NCBI GenBank assembly: GCA_022606425.2
Contig: JAHDVF020000892.1
Coordinates: forward strand, 62,001 to 126,000
DNA length: 64,000 nucleotides
Direction of reading: 5' to 3'
Source of the DNA: Lepidostoma basale
Taxonomy: Eukaryota > Arthropoda > Insecta > Trichoptera > Lepidostomatidae
The translations under genes and the position numbers were made by a program. Below are positions 1 to 10,142 of this stretch, in pieces. Positions within the stretch are counted from its first letter, which is position 1. Each line of letters opens with the position of its first letter. The notes under the pieces are model-generated. The model was given only the letters and a program-made list of their open reading frames with translations, had not been told where the DNA came from and did no database searches.

Positions 1-498
1 CTGAGTACGCGACACTATATTCGCATCTCACTCTTGCATATGTTCTAGCTTAATGTTCTCACTCTTCGCCGGCGGCAGTCGCTTTCGGACTTGCAACCAG
101 AGCAGGTCTATGCCCGTTCCGTGAGCATTGCCAGATGGTTTTTTATGTTTTTAGCAATCAAATCTCAATTATTATAATTTTTGACTTCAATTATAATTAT
201 ATAAGGGGATTAGCTATGAATGTTCCTATTCTTCCGATTTAAAATCGCTAATTTTTTTAACGCGTACCGACTACCCTACACCGGAACGCATTTTTTTATT
301 TTAGCACCGTAAGGGAAAGGTTATTGTTATATTTATTTTTCAAATGCGAAATGCGTGTCGTACTTTTCCATTGATCAATAGTCATGTAGTACTATTCTGT
401 CTTATTTGTATTATAATACTTCACTATGTATTTTCATGTTTTTCTATTATTTATTTTGCGATATTATTTTATTGTCATTAAAGTTAATTTCTTTACAG

Positions 499-575
499 AT
501 AATCTGCCGGCTCACGTATTAGAAGATGAACTGTCCGAGATGACCCTTGAAGACTCCTGTGATTGGGATTTCTAA
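499..575 (+). CDS. Terminal coding exon of an unidentified gene (3' end only)
   Basis: A polypyrimidine stretch and CAG acceptor (AG at 497-498) open a short frame that begins in phase (2 nt carried over) and reads NLPAHVLEDELSEMTLEDSCDWDF before a TAA at 573-575. The tail is acidic and ends in an aromatic WDF. AATAAA motifs at about 761 and 775 fit a 3' end near 785, about 1.1 kb upstream of the Mlc-c start codon on the same strand. The rest of the gene lies left of the window. I do not recognise the protein. The call rests on the splice acceptor, the open frame and the poly(A) signals; the frame is short, so a chance ORF is not excluded. Confidence 0.5.
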
Positions 576-1093
576 CGGAATGTTTAAAATGTGATATTTA
601 GCTCTTATGCATTATATCATAATGTATATGATTCTTGCTTTAATGTTTATCTGTTGAACCCTATCATATATTATAGATTATTATATTTATAGGAAAAATG
701 TTCTTGTTTAATCTCTGCTTTTGTTGATTATATTATTATTGAAATATTAAATATATTTTAAATAAAATACTCGAGGACAATAAATGTGAATTATTTTACT
801 CTGCTCCCCTCTTTTTTGTTTACTTCCTTAGTTATTTAAAAAAATTACACTTCTTACGTCGGATATTTATCAATTTTAACAAATCATTTAACACTTTTAA
901 CAATACACAAAAAGACAGAAAATACACTTTAACGAAAAACATAAAACCCTTAAAAATGTGACTGAGCGTACACTGCACATTGGTTCCTAAACTTATTAAT
1001 ATTTTCATGCAACTAGGAGTTATACACTTTTGAACACTTATATAAAAGTATATTATTGAATCCCCTTTAAAATGTCCAATTCAGTATAAAAAC
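576..1093. other. 3' UTR and intergenic DNA, no gene seen
   Basis: AT-rich sequence with two AATAAA motifs near 761 and 775 that would end the upstream transcript. Nothing else is recognisable before the SINE-like repeat. Confidence 0.5.
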
Positions 1094-1262
1094 TAGCTAG
1101 CTAACCATTATTCCGTCTCGCCGAAGGGGTAGGCAGAAATGATGCACTGTCGCACTTTAATTGATGTGGCACTCCATCCTTCTCTTTTCGCCTCCGTGGG
1201 AGACGCGGTGTGATGGGTTGCGGACCTCACCGCCACCAACAAGCATCTCCTGCCTAATTATA
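1094..1262 (-). mobile_element. SINE-like unit with LineA-type 3' tail, copy 1
   Basis: Read on the - strand, the body contains GGAGATGCTTGTTGGTGG, then CCGCAACCCATCACACCGCG, then a segment matching the last ~55 bp of LineA (CTGCCTACCCCTTCGGCGAG) and a degenerate TTAGCTAGC tail. The body, but not the tail, is unrelated to the LineA coding sequence. A second copy at 26169-26342 has the same junction, so this is a repeated unit rather than a chance breakpoint. Confidence 0.55.
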
Positions 1263-1869
1263 TTTTTATTAATCCTTGTTAGATACCCATGTAACTTATG
1301 ATAAATAACCTGGTTACACAAATATTTAGGTAGAAGACCGCCCCTCAATTTACATAGGAAAATTAGTGTTTTCGAATGTTTCATAATAATAATTTAGATA
1401 TTTCTAAAATTTAGAATGTTATTTTAGATGCTGAAAAGCTTTCATACTTAATAACAATACAACATTATTAACTGAATAAGGTAGGTACTTTGGAAAGTAT
1501 CTACTGGTTTAAAAATAATATGGAGTATTGTAGATTCCTATTTATTTTTACAAGGCTTATTATGTTAATCGTAAGATGTCACTAATTAAGAACAGATAAA
1601 TATCTAAGTAATAATGTATAGTATAAAAAAAATTCACTAAAAAATCTTTAACATTTTTTTGTCCCTTTCCAGACGGATTTTTGCAAACATAATATTTATA
1701 TTATGAAGTAAAATGTAATAAAAGATCTAGCAAGTGGATTCCTTTATTACCGACCCATCCAATTTGTTCGTTTCATTCCCGCTAGAGGCGGAAACTAACT
1801 CACGAAAAAATCAAATATATGAACTATTGTGACGTCAAATTTTGACAGCGCCTGGGTTTACACGAGAAA

Positions 1870-1872
1870 ATG
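1870..1872 (+). CDS. Mlc-c: Mlc-c coding exon 1: initiator ATG only
   Basis: ATG is followed at once by a GTAATT donor. Joined to the next exon it gives [11 protein letters not shown], the expected N-terminus. The upstream 5' UTR boundary is not defined. Confidence 0.8.
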
Positions 1873-4800
1873 GTAATTAAAGCTATATTTTTGCATTATT
1901 TCACTTATTTTCACTGATATTATAATGAAAACATATAAATTCAATTTATAATCACCATTTTCTTCCACAGGCGAACTATTCAGAGGACCAGTTGGCCGGT
2001 AAGTGTTGAGAAATCATGTTTTTTGTTGAGATTTTTCAACAACTCAACGATGTAAAGTTTAACGGACGTTATCGTGCATATTAACTTCAAATTTTCAATA
2101 ATTTGTGGAATGATGTAGTTAAAACTTACTTAGTGAATTTTTTTTATAAAATGCTAGTTTTTTTTCGTGATTTTTTTGTTCGTGTGTGATATTTTTACCA
2201 TTTTATTTTTGACGTGAGTCGCCGACGCAGGTATAACGTTGTTTTAAATGAGTCAGCAAGGCGGTTCACTCTAGTTGTACAAATACCCTACATTCCATAT
2301 ATGGACGTATTTTGAAAGCAATGTATACAAAATAAACTCGAATGACCATGTTCATCGTAATGGATGTCATAAGACATACTCGGAGCAGTTGCGAACTTCA
2401 GTTTCCCTGCAGTTAGTTGAAGTTGTCACTCACGCCAGTGAGTCTTATCTCTGGAAAGCATTAGTCATTCTGCATACAAGTGCACATAATGTATGAACCG
2501 CCAAGTAAACTTAAACTAACATCCGTTGAAGGTACTCGTTTCATTTTTATTGCTTTTTTCTTAAAATCACCCAGAATAAGAATTTCAAATTCTTTTGTTT
2601 TTGTTGTCATTTGTCATTCGATCGTTTTTCCTTATGTTCCTTACACCAATTAGAATAAACACGTAATTTTTTTTACGTTTTCGGTAAATATACAATCCTC
2701 CAATCTGCTTCACATTTATTCACCTGTCAATCAAGTACTCCTACTTTAAAATAATATTTTCGTTATGATACATGCCTTTTGATGTTTTCTTGGCGCTTAT
2801 TATATTTTTCTCTTTAAAAAAATTGTTAAAGATTATTCACATGTTAATTTCTGAGCTATCTAACATAAAAATCATCACCAAGAAGTGAATGCAGTGTGAA
2901 TGAAAGTGTTATGAACAAAATAATGGAAGGATCATTAAGATGATCTGGTCACATGGAAAGAATAGACATAAACTGAAAATGTGGCACAATCAAATATGAA
3001 ATTTCGGCCATGTGAAGAGTCGGAGAAATCAACAAGATATATAAATGTTGAAGCGAAAAAAGTATGTCAGGAGAGAACAGTGTGTCGGTCCATTCTTTCT
3101 GCCTAACTCTTCGGAGAGACAGCTTGATGTTTAGTTCGTAGTTTTTAATTATATTTGTACACGACATAAGTGATTACAATTACCATGATCATTGCTGCAG
3201 TCTTGGATGTTAATGTGCCCTTGTTAACTTCTGCAACCAACATTTTGCATAACATCAGCCTGGACATGAAGATAACAGGTTCAAATCCTGCTACTGGCAT
3301 GGTGACCATCTTTACAGTTTATAAGATTAATGTTTTTATTTGCATTATTAAAAATTTACATTCGTACTGTGACGGGAGAGACCAATAATGAAATATTATT
3401 TAATTATATCTTCTTCTTCTTTTTGTCCTGTCACACCTCCGTGGTGCATAGGGCCTCAAGGAATCTTCTCCACCCGACTCTATCGCATGCCTGATGCCTA
3501 ATATCATCCCAAGTGAGGCCTGCTGCCTTAACCTCGTCCTGCAGGGTTCTTCTCCAGGTGGCTCTAGGTCTGCCTCGCTTTCTCTTTCCCCCCATAGGGG
3601 ACCAGTCTAGTGCGCCCTGAGCGATGCAGGCTGGGTTCCGTCTCAGAGTGTGACCGATCCACTGCCATTTGCGTCTAGCAACTTGTTCTCGAATTGGCTT
3701 TTCGCCTGCCATGGTCCAGAGAACGGCATTTGACACTGTTTGGGGCCAATAGATTTTGAATATTGAGCGAAGGCACCTATTTATAAACACCTGGAGCTTA
3801 CCAATAACGTCCGCGGTAGACTTTCAAGTCTCACATCCGTACAGCAGTACGCTTTTAACGCTACTGCTGAATACTTGGAGCTTGAGCTTTCTTGAAATGA
3901 TACCGGAGCGCCATACAGGGCGAAGCATAGCGAAAGCTCCCCTTGCCTTGTTAAGTCTGCTGGCTACATCTTCCTCCGTACCTCCCGAGCCCGCTATCAT
4001 ACTACCGAGTTAGCAGAAGCTGGTCGTGGTCACAAGGGGGACACCGTGGAGCAAGATTGGGGGTGGAGTCATTTGTGGACACTCGTAGGTCCACTGTCTT
4101 GGACATGTTAATCTTGAGACCTACTTTTGCCGCTTCCTCGTGAAGTCTACAAAGCTTCCGCATAATTAATTATATAACATGAAATATGTTGTAGGTGACA
4201 AAACTACATTTACAAATAATAACTAACATCACGCCCGCGTAGGCAGAAAAATGAACCGCCACACTGTTTCTTGACCTCTCTCGATTCCTCAAAATTCATT
4301 TATAGTGTCATGCATGTACATCGATTTCTGCGACTCCTCACGTGGCCGACATTAAATATTTGATTGAAATAATCATGCCATGTTTAATAATAATAATTTG
4401 CTATATTTAAAGCACCGTTCTCGGCTTAACTACTCTTCTTATTGCCGGGTGACGTGTGAATTTCCTTGAATTTAGGCTATCGGTTATGCAGAGTTTGATT
4501 ATATAATTTTGTGCCATTCCATGTTTTCCTACAGACGTAAGAGGAATAGCCATTAGAGCTGAACCTCTGTAAGCCAGAATATCCAAGTCCACGTCCAAGT
4601 TTAAAGAATGTCAAGCAGAGTTCTTAAGAAATAAATTTGTTGAATTTATTAACTTCTGTTTAATTGCATTTCACAATATTATTATGATTTTAAAAAAAAT
4701 GAAAACATTGCAATTTTTTGTTTTATATACATCGCTTTTGTTTTGCTTCAACTTAGTTTCCTCACTGTATATTATGATTCACAAATACATGGTGAAGCGT

Positions 4801-7800
4801 GTTTCATCACTGTTTTTAACTTCACGCCTGTCAGCTAAAATATCTTGTTACATGTAACAAACACATTCCTTCAAGGATTAGTAGACCTATATTTAGTTGT
4901 CTATTTATGATTAAGTTCTTAGTGTTACAAGCAACGGGGTAATTGTATGCATGTAGCCATCTGGTGCTCACCCAGCATTCCTTATAGAGATATTATCACC
5001 GTTTGATACTAAATCATAGTTAATTTATAAATTGGTATTTTAAAGAGGCTCGAAACATATTTAAATTGGTTTAACAAATTGAAGTTTGTAAAAGAAAAAA
5101 ATGTATATGACATACTCTGTTGAGATTTAATTAATTTGTTGATTTTTTTAATTGATTAAATATTAAATGTTGGCCACTTGTGGAATCGGAGAAATTGACA
5201 TGCGTGCATGACACAATGTATGAATGTTGTAGAATCGATAGAAGTATGTCAGGAAGTAAAAGTTAGTTAGCTAATTAAAACATAAAACAAAAATAATTTG
5301 TTTAAGACAGTTTGTGGTACTTTTAATTTATAAATTGTCTTTTTAATTTATAAATTTATAAATTTTTTGTGTGATTTTGGGTAACAACGTGTGATTTCTC
5401 CTTCTCGACCGAGGTTTCGGAGATCGTTGCAGTCTCCATTTTCAGAGTAATGTGGTGGTAGTAAAAGTGGTAGTGGTGGTTACCACCACCACATTACCCT
5501 GAAGATGGAGACTGCAACGATCTCCGAAACCTCGGTCGAGAAGGAGAAATCACACGTTGTTACCCAAAATCACACAAAACGCTTTAAATTGTTTTTACAC
5601 CACTTTATTTTTTATGTTAATTGTATATTAATGATGTAAATGGAACCAGAAATAGAGGAAGACCGAGGAAAACGTGGCACGATCAAATAAATCAAATGTT
5701 GAATGTCGGCCATGTGAGGAGTCAGAGAAATCGACGCGCGTGCATGACACGATGTATGAATGTTGAGGATGCGAGGGAAATATGTCAGGAAAGAAAAGTG
5801 TGGCAGTCCATTCTTTCTGCCTACCCCTTCAGGGAGACGGCGTGATGGTTAGTTAGTTAGTTAGTTTTATTTTTGAACAACCAACGGTTTCGCTCCCATC
5901 GGAGCATTGTCAGGGTTATAAAAGATACTGAAGTGTCTTTTGTATCCCTGACGAAGCTCCGGTGGGAGCGAAACCGGTTGGTTGTTAAAAAATAAGGTGA
6001 TGTAAAAACAAATTAATAGTGTACTAATATTTTATTTAATAATGCCATAAGGAAGTATAGAAATGATTATTGTCTATTGATAATTAACATGTCTATAATC
6101 ATGCAATCACATGTTTGATATTTTTATTTTTTAGAGTTTCAAGAGGCTTTCCAGCTTTTTGATTCCCGCGGCGATGGAAAAATCCACGTGGCACAGGTCG
6201 GGGATTCCCTCCGTGCCCTCGGACAGAACCCCACAGACAATGATGTAAAAAAATGTACCCACCAGCTTAAGCCCGATGAACGGATCTCTTTCGAGGTCTT
6301 CCTCCCCATCTATCAGGTAAAATAATAATCATTTATTTACATGAACTGTTAAAATGTTAATTTTATGTTCATAAATGATAGATTAGGTTTTATTTTGAAA
6401 CACAGAAACCCTACGATACAACAAATTCCTGTGTTTTTTTTTTTATCTTTTCCATTGTTTTTTGCCCATGAACACTGCAAATATACAAACATGAAAATTG
6501 TCAAATTTATTTTAAAAATGCTTACACATCTGACATCATTAAATTATGAAATATATTGTGCCTTTTTTTCATATTTTTCTTTTCTTTTTAAGTGGCTATC
6601 GATATTATCTTAAATCAGATAATATTACCTCATGGAATTCACTATTCCTGTATCAGTTTCATTTATAAATTTATAATATTTTAATCTTTCAGAGATTTAT
6701 GAGTATATGAGATTTATGAGAACAAAATGTATGTTTTTAACAAAATGTTTATTTTGACTAAATGTTTATTTTTAGCAAAAATGTTTATTTTCAACTGAAT
6801 GTTTATTTTTAACAAAATGTTCATTTGAACTAAAATGTTTATCTTCAACTAGTTCATAAAATGGAGCTACAGCGCCCTTGAGATGATTAATTCATAAAAA
6901 TGGCACTCTATAAATCATCCAATTTATTTTTATTATTATCCGTCTTATTTTTTAATTTATAATATCTTTTGAAGGTTTAACATTTATTTATCCTTTTGCA
7001 GGCCATATCAAAAGCCCGATCGGGAGACACAGCTGATGACTTCATCGAGGGTTTGAGGCATTTCGACAAAGATGGTAACGGGTTTATCTCTTCTGCTGAG
7101 CTGCGACACCTTCTCTCTACCCTGGGGGAGAAGTTAAGCGATGATGAGGTCAGTTTTAATTCAGAAAATCTTACTTTTTATATTTTTTTTAAATATTGCG
7201 ACGTGGCTCTATTGTCATCAAGGCAATGATTTTATTATTGATTTTTTTTCCCGAGTCTTCATCTTGTTTTTATATATACATATTATTTTTATTAGAAACG
7301 GGGATGGTGAAAAAGCTGTTGGAGTTTCTGCACCATTATCCTTCATATAATCCAAAAGTAAAAAATCAAAATCAAATCCTCTATAATCCAAAAGTACATG
7401 AGCAGAGAGTTACTCTAGTTTTTTCATTTGCTCTCCTCATCTTCATCCAAAATCAGACCAGTCATTAAAAGTTCATCTTCCAAAAACATTGTCATCTTAG
7501 GCACTCAAATGCACTGGCACAAGACGTGAAAAACACTCCATTGTGAATAAAAGTCACAGTGAGATTACGGTCGGTGGAATCAAGGGTCGATAACGTCACT
7601 GAATTTTTATGTGATTTATCTCGTCAGATATATTTTATCCTAAAAAGCCATTCAAAATCTCGAAGGATTCGTTGTAGCAACCTGATTTTTGCGTTCTTTT
7701 ATTTATTTTAAAGGTGTTTTTATTTTATGATTTTTGTGAATATATGATTTATATTAATGTCACCGGTGTTACTAGTAGGATTTGAATCTGAAAGGCTGGT

Positions 7801-8301
7801 CATCTTATATATTACATATTTTTAATTATTTTTTGCAATGCCAGTTTATTTATTTTTTTCTTTAATAATGATGAAAACTCCGCTTTCGATGTCAACGACC
7901 ATGGCGAAACCAGTCACTGTCGGATCAAAGACAAAGGTGGAAGTTATTCTTAAAATGTCATTTTATTTCAATATTATCCATAGTCAATAATTAATTGTAA
8001 TAAAAAGTTCTGTTTTCTAAAAGTTTTATTTTATTTTATGGGAGTGTTGAACATTTGATAATGCCTTAGCTTGGTGAATTGCGTCAATTACACAAATTTA
8101 TCGAAAACAGGAGTGTATTTACTTGATATAATATTTATTTACAATCAAATGTATTGTGTTTGACTAAAACATCACTTAAAAAAGAGTTTTCTGATTCAGT
8201 TTGTTAATTGATTGCAGGTTGAACAATTACTGCAGGGCCAGGAAGACTCGCAGGGCAACATCAACTACGAGGAGTTTGTGCGTCTCATCATGCAGGGCTA
8301 G
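1870..8301 (+). CDS. Mlc-c: Non-muscle (cytoplasmic) myosin essential light chain, complete five-exon gene
   Basis: Essential light chains wrap the first IQ motif of the myosin II lever arm and stiffen it; the insect Mlc-c protein serves non-muscle myosin II. Coding exons are 1870-1872, 1971-1998, 6135-6316, 7002-7148 and 8218-8301, all bounded by GT-AG, giving 147 aa, the length I recall for fly Mlc-c. Residues 20-31 form a first EF loop ([12 protein letters not shown]) with Q instead of E at position 12, so calcium binding there is doubtful. Residues 93-104 ([12 protein letters not shown]) are a canonical EF loop with D, D, N and E in the ligand positions. The C-terminal lobe near [13 protein letters not shown] is degenerate. 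The long near-identical block [20 protein letters not shown] and the run into [12 protein letters not shown] identify the cytoplasmic rather than the muscle paralogue. The first exon contributes only the ATG. Confidence 0.93.
1971..1998 (+). CDS. Mlc-c: Mlc-c coding exon 2 (ANYSEDQLA)
   Basis: TTCCACAG acceptor, 28 nt, GTAAGT donor. The final G is completed by AG of the next exon to give Glu11. Too short to appear as an open frame. Confidence 0.9.
2250..2904. other. Mlc-c: Mlc-c intron 2, unannotated part
   Basis: AT-rich intron sequence with no recognisable element or exon before the first LineA fragment. Confidence 0.4.
2905..3135 (+). mobile_element. LineA 3' fragment, decayed
   Basis: Matches other LineA copies from the ATGAACAAAATAATG block through GTCCATTCTTTCTGCC to a TTTAGTT tail. 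Several indels break the frame (the WFGHMER block reads with a stop). It lies in Mlc-c intron 2. Confidence 0.75.
3408..4165 (-). mobile_element. LineG non-LTR retrotransposon 3' fragment
   Basis: The - strand encodes the C-terminal region of a LINE ORF2: a LLYGCE block, [14 protein letters not shown], a [11 protein letters not shown] thumb-like motif, [11 protein letters not shown] and a terminal [12 protein letters not shown] before the stop near 3431. The 119-residue part is open; the region upstream (3790-4165) is in the same family but interrupted. The 3' end runs into a GAAGAAGA-rich tail (complement of 3410-3422). No reverse transcriptase catalytic core is present, so this is a 5'-truncated insertion in Mlc-c intron 2. 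Confidence 0.8.
4400..4528 (-). mobile_element. CR1-like LINE, short 3' fragment
   Basis: Encodes [13 protein letters not shown] followed by a decayed version of the block found near the 3' end of the larger CR1-like copy at 10143-12245. Confidence 0.7.
4529..4595 (+). mobile_element. Remnant of the hAT MITE family
   Basis: Contains CAGACGTAAGAGGAATAGCC and CTGAACCTCTGTAAGCCAGA, the interior of the complete MITE at 22093-22341 in reverse orientation. Termini are not present. Confidence 0.55.
5175..5277 (+). mobile_element. LineA 3' fragment, very short
   Basis: Matches the GGAGAAAT..CGTGCATGACAC..TGTATGAATGTTG block and ends in GTTAGTTAGCTA. The segment between the GTCAGGA block and the tail is deleted. 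Confidence 0.6.
5366..5580. repeat. HHL-I hairpin element with hammerhead-like cores on both arms
   Basis: Two inverted arms of about 97 bp (5366-5462 and 5482-5580) differ at only a few positions and enclose a GGTGGTAG-type spacer. The right arm, + strand, reads CTGAAGA (5500-5506), T, GGAGA (5508-5512), a 9-nt loop, TCTCC (5522-5526), GAAAC (5527-5531), then CCTCGGTC with ACC/GGT pairing across a UC loop and C5538 at the cleavage position. The left arm carries the - strand copy with CTGAAAA, losing the G8 equivalent. All conserved core bases are present in the right copy, but stem I is weak and one extra U sits before stem II. Confidence 0.75.
5620..5864 (+). mobile_element. LineA 3' fragment with (TTAG)n tail
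   Basis: Open frame of 74 residues reading [18 protein letters not shown], then [19 protein letters not shown] and the end AYPFRETA, followed by GTTAGTTAGTTAG. It is flanked on both sides by hairpins HHL-I and HHL-II. Confidence 0.85.
5865..5995. repeat. HHL-II hairpin element with intact hammerhead-like core
   Basis: Inverted arms 5865-5915 and 5946-5995. The + strand core is CTGACGA (5948-5954), A, GCTCC/GGAGC stem II with a short loop, GAAAC (5970-5974), palindrome ACCGGT (5973-5978), and T5979 at the cleavage position. Flanking CC (5946-5947) and GG (5980-5981) start a stem I. The left arm copy on the - strand is damaged (CTGACAA and a shortened palindrome). Confidence 0.75.
6135..6316 (+). 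CDS. Mlc-c: Mlc-c coding exon 3 (EF hand 1 and linker, residues 11-71)
   Basis: TTTTTTAG acceptor, GTAAAA donor, phase 2 in and 0 out. Encodes [20 protein letters not shown] through FEVFLPIYQ. Confidence 0.95.
6719..6852 (+). repeat. Degenerate ~21-bp tandem repeat in Mlc-c intron 3
   Basis: Six or so units of AACAAAATGTTTATTTTTNAC with substitutions and 1-2 nt indels. Confidence 0.7.
7002..7148 (+). CDS. Mlc-c: Mlc-c coding exon 4 (canonical EF loop, residues 72-120)
   Basis: TTTTGCAG acceptor, GTCAGT donor, 49 whole codons. Encodes [14 protein letters not shown] to [10 protein letters not shown]. Confidence 0.95.
7990..8095 (+). repeat. HHL-IV partial element in Mlc-c intron 4
   Basis: Carries the family block GTTTTCTAAAAGTTTTATTT, a GGGAGTG block, then TTGATAATGCCTTAGC (core at 8055-8061). 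The GAAAC part is lost. Only one arm remains. Confidence 0.55.
8218..8301 (+). CDS. Mlc-c: Mlc-c coding exon 5 and stop (residues 121-147)
   Basis: ATTGCAG acceptor, then [20 protein letters not shown] and the end RLIMQG, TAG at 8299-8301. The 3' UTR is AT-rich with no clear AATAAA. Confidence 0.95.
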   Translation, partial: VEQLLQGQEDSQGNINYEEFVRLIMQG

Positions 8302-8898
8302 GCCGTGTCTTCCCGCTCCCGGCACTCCCTCATTTATTAACTATTATTATCGTTACTTTACATGTTGCATTTCCCTTCTCCGGCGCCGGGGGCTCCTTTG
8401 AGTATTATTATTTTAAGAGGTGTTTGCGATTGAAAATTCCATTCCAAATTTTTATACGAATATATAGTTACGCAAATTAATATTGATTAACATTTATATT
8501 TATTTAACTCCCGCTAGCTACGGGATGTCTCTTAATAACTGAAGAATTGTAGTAGTGTTAATGACAGTTTGTTAAAACTATATTTAATTATATATTGTAT
8601 TACCTGCTCATTCTGTGTCTTTGTTTATTGTCCTCTACTTATTGCTCTTACATAAAAATTGTGGCGAAGTATTACTGGAGTGGTTTCCCGTTACCTTCTT
8701 TAGGGATTTTCTGTAGGGGTTACCTTCAGCTTACCTTAGCTGGTGGGTCTTGATTTTGTGGCCCTGAGAAAACCCCATACGCCCTCTCCCTGTTTGATAT
8801 GACCCATGAAGACCACTCTAAGAGGCTAGAGAGTCAGACTTTCTGGAAATCTTGCTGTTGTCACGCAAGGTGGCATTTTACAGCATTTTATAAGTACA

Positions 8899-9166
8899 TA
8901 TCGCACCGTGAGTGTAAAACCGAAACAAGTGCAAATATACAGTTTGGAGATATAGGAGTTTAAAGACTTCATATTGCTTGGAAAAACTGTTTTTTTTTTT
9001 TTAAATAAACCAATGATTTTCGGTTTATAGGTATATTACTTTAAACTGAAAATCATTGGTTTATTAAAAAAAAACAAGTTTTTCCAAGCAATATGAAGTC
9101 TTTAAACTCCCATATCTCCAAACTGTATATTTGCACTTGTTTCGGTTTTACACTCACGGTGCGATA
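8899..9166. repeat. Near-perfect 268-bp palindrome without a hammerhead core
   Basis: Arms of about 110 bp begin with ATATCGCACCGTGAGTG and meet around a nested inverted repeat of TAAACCAATGATTTTCGGTT. The arms differ by a few indels in the T-run. I see no ORF, no GAAAC core and no clear target duplication, so the class is unknown: a MITE or foldback element. Confidence 0.75.
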
Positions 9167-10142
9167 TTTTCTAGCAGGGTATGTCCCATCGTGGAACTTC
9201 CAGTCATTGGAGTCCCATAATAATAATTAATAATAATATGCTAACTTTTAAAGCGCCGTTTTTGTGATGTAATCACCTCAAGGGCGCATTAAGACGTGTT
9301 TTAAATCTAAAAATCTAAATGTGACCGCTTAACCGTCGCGTTGCCATGTGGTAAATTGAGTTTCCACTGCCAATTTAAAGTTGATTTTCTTAAAACCTAT
9401 GGACCCTAATATTATAAAAAAAATTGTAATCCTCCATTGAAGTGTTCTCAATATTTCGTAATAAAAAAAAAGCAAAAATTACTTCCTTCATCCCAAAAAA
9501 AAATATTTTCTAAGACTGCCCTCACCTTCATTCGTGTTAAGGTAGAATTTGTTTTGCTAATATTTACAACTTTATCAAAAGTGATAAATACTTACTCGCT
9601 GTTTTGAACGTATTATAAATTATATCTTTGGCTTTTTCAATATGTACGTAATAATACCGACTGTAGACGGAAACGCAGGACGCAACTTAATAATATCAGA
9701 ACTGTGAAAATATTAACACTTTACCAAAAGGGACAAATATTAATACCTACTCGTTGTCTTGAACGTACTATACATTTTGCCTAGGTGCCTTTATCTTCGC
9801 CCCGCCGGCCGCTGCGCGCAGACAAGTTTATACCTGATGTTTAGTCGCTCGTATGCTATGACGCATTACATATCAGAAATCGCATGGTTCCAGAAAAAAA
9901 TTAATAATGATATGTTTTTCAAATAATCCATGTATGTTATAGATATCGATCTATTCTAATGAAATTCCCTACAAGATGACATAAATTAAATTTTGATTCA
10001 TCTAGTCATATGCTTGATATTTAGATAAAGTTAGCGGTAAACTGAACTTACCACATGGGAGCAAGCGTTTTGTTTTGAACACGGTACGTTAAGGGTTAAA
10101 AAGCGATCGGTTTAAAAGTATAGTAGAACAAAGTATAAATGT
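9167..10142. other. Intergenic, no gene seen
   Basis: AT-rich. A stretch at 9225-9290 (AATAATATGC, AAAGCGCCGTT) resembles the left flank of the CR1-like fragment at 4400 and may be a remnant of the same element's 3' UTR. Confidence 0.35.

Noticed and set aside
9001..9060. Hammerhead core inside the 8899-9166 palindrome
   Set aside because: No CUGANGA and no GAAA next to a paired stem; CCGAAACAAG lacks the other elements.
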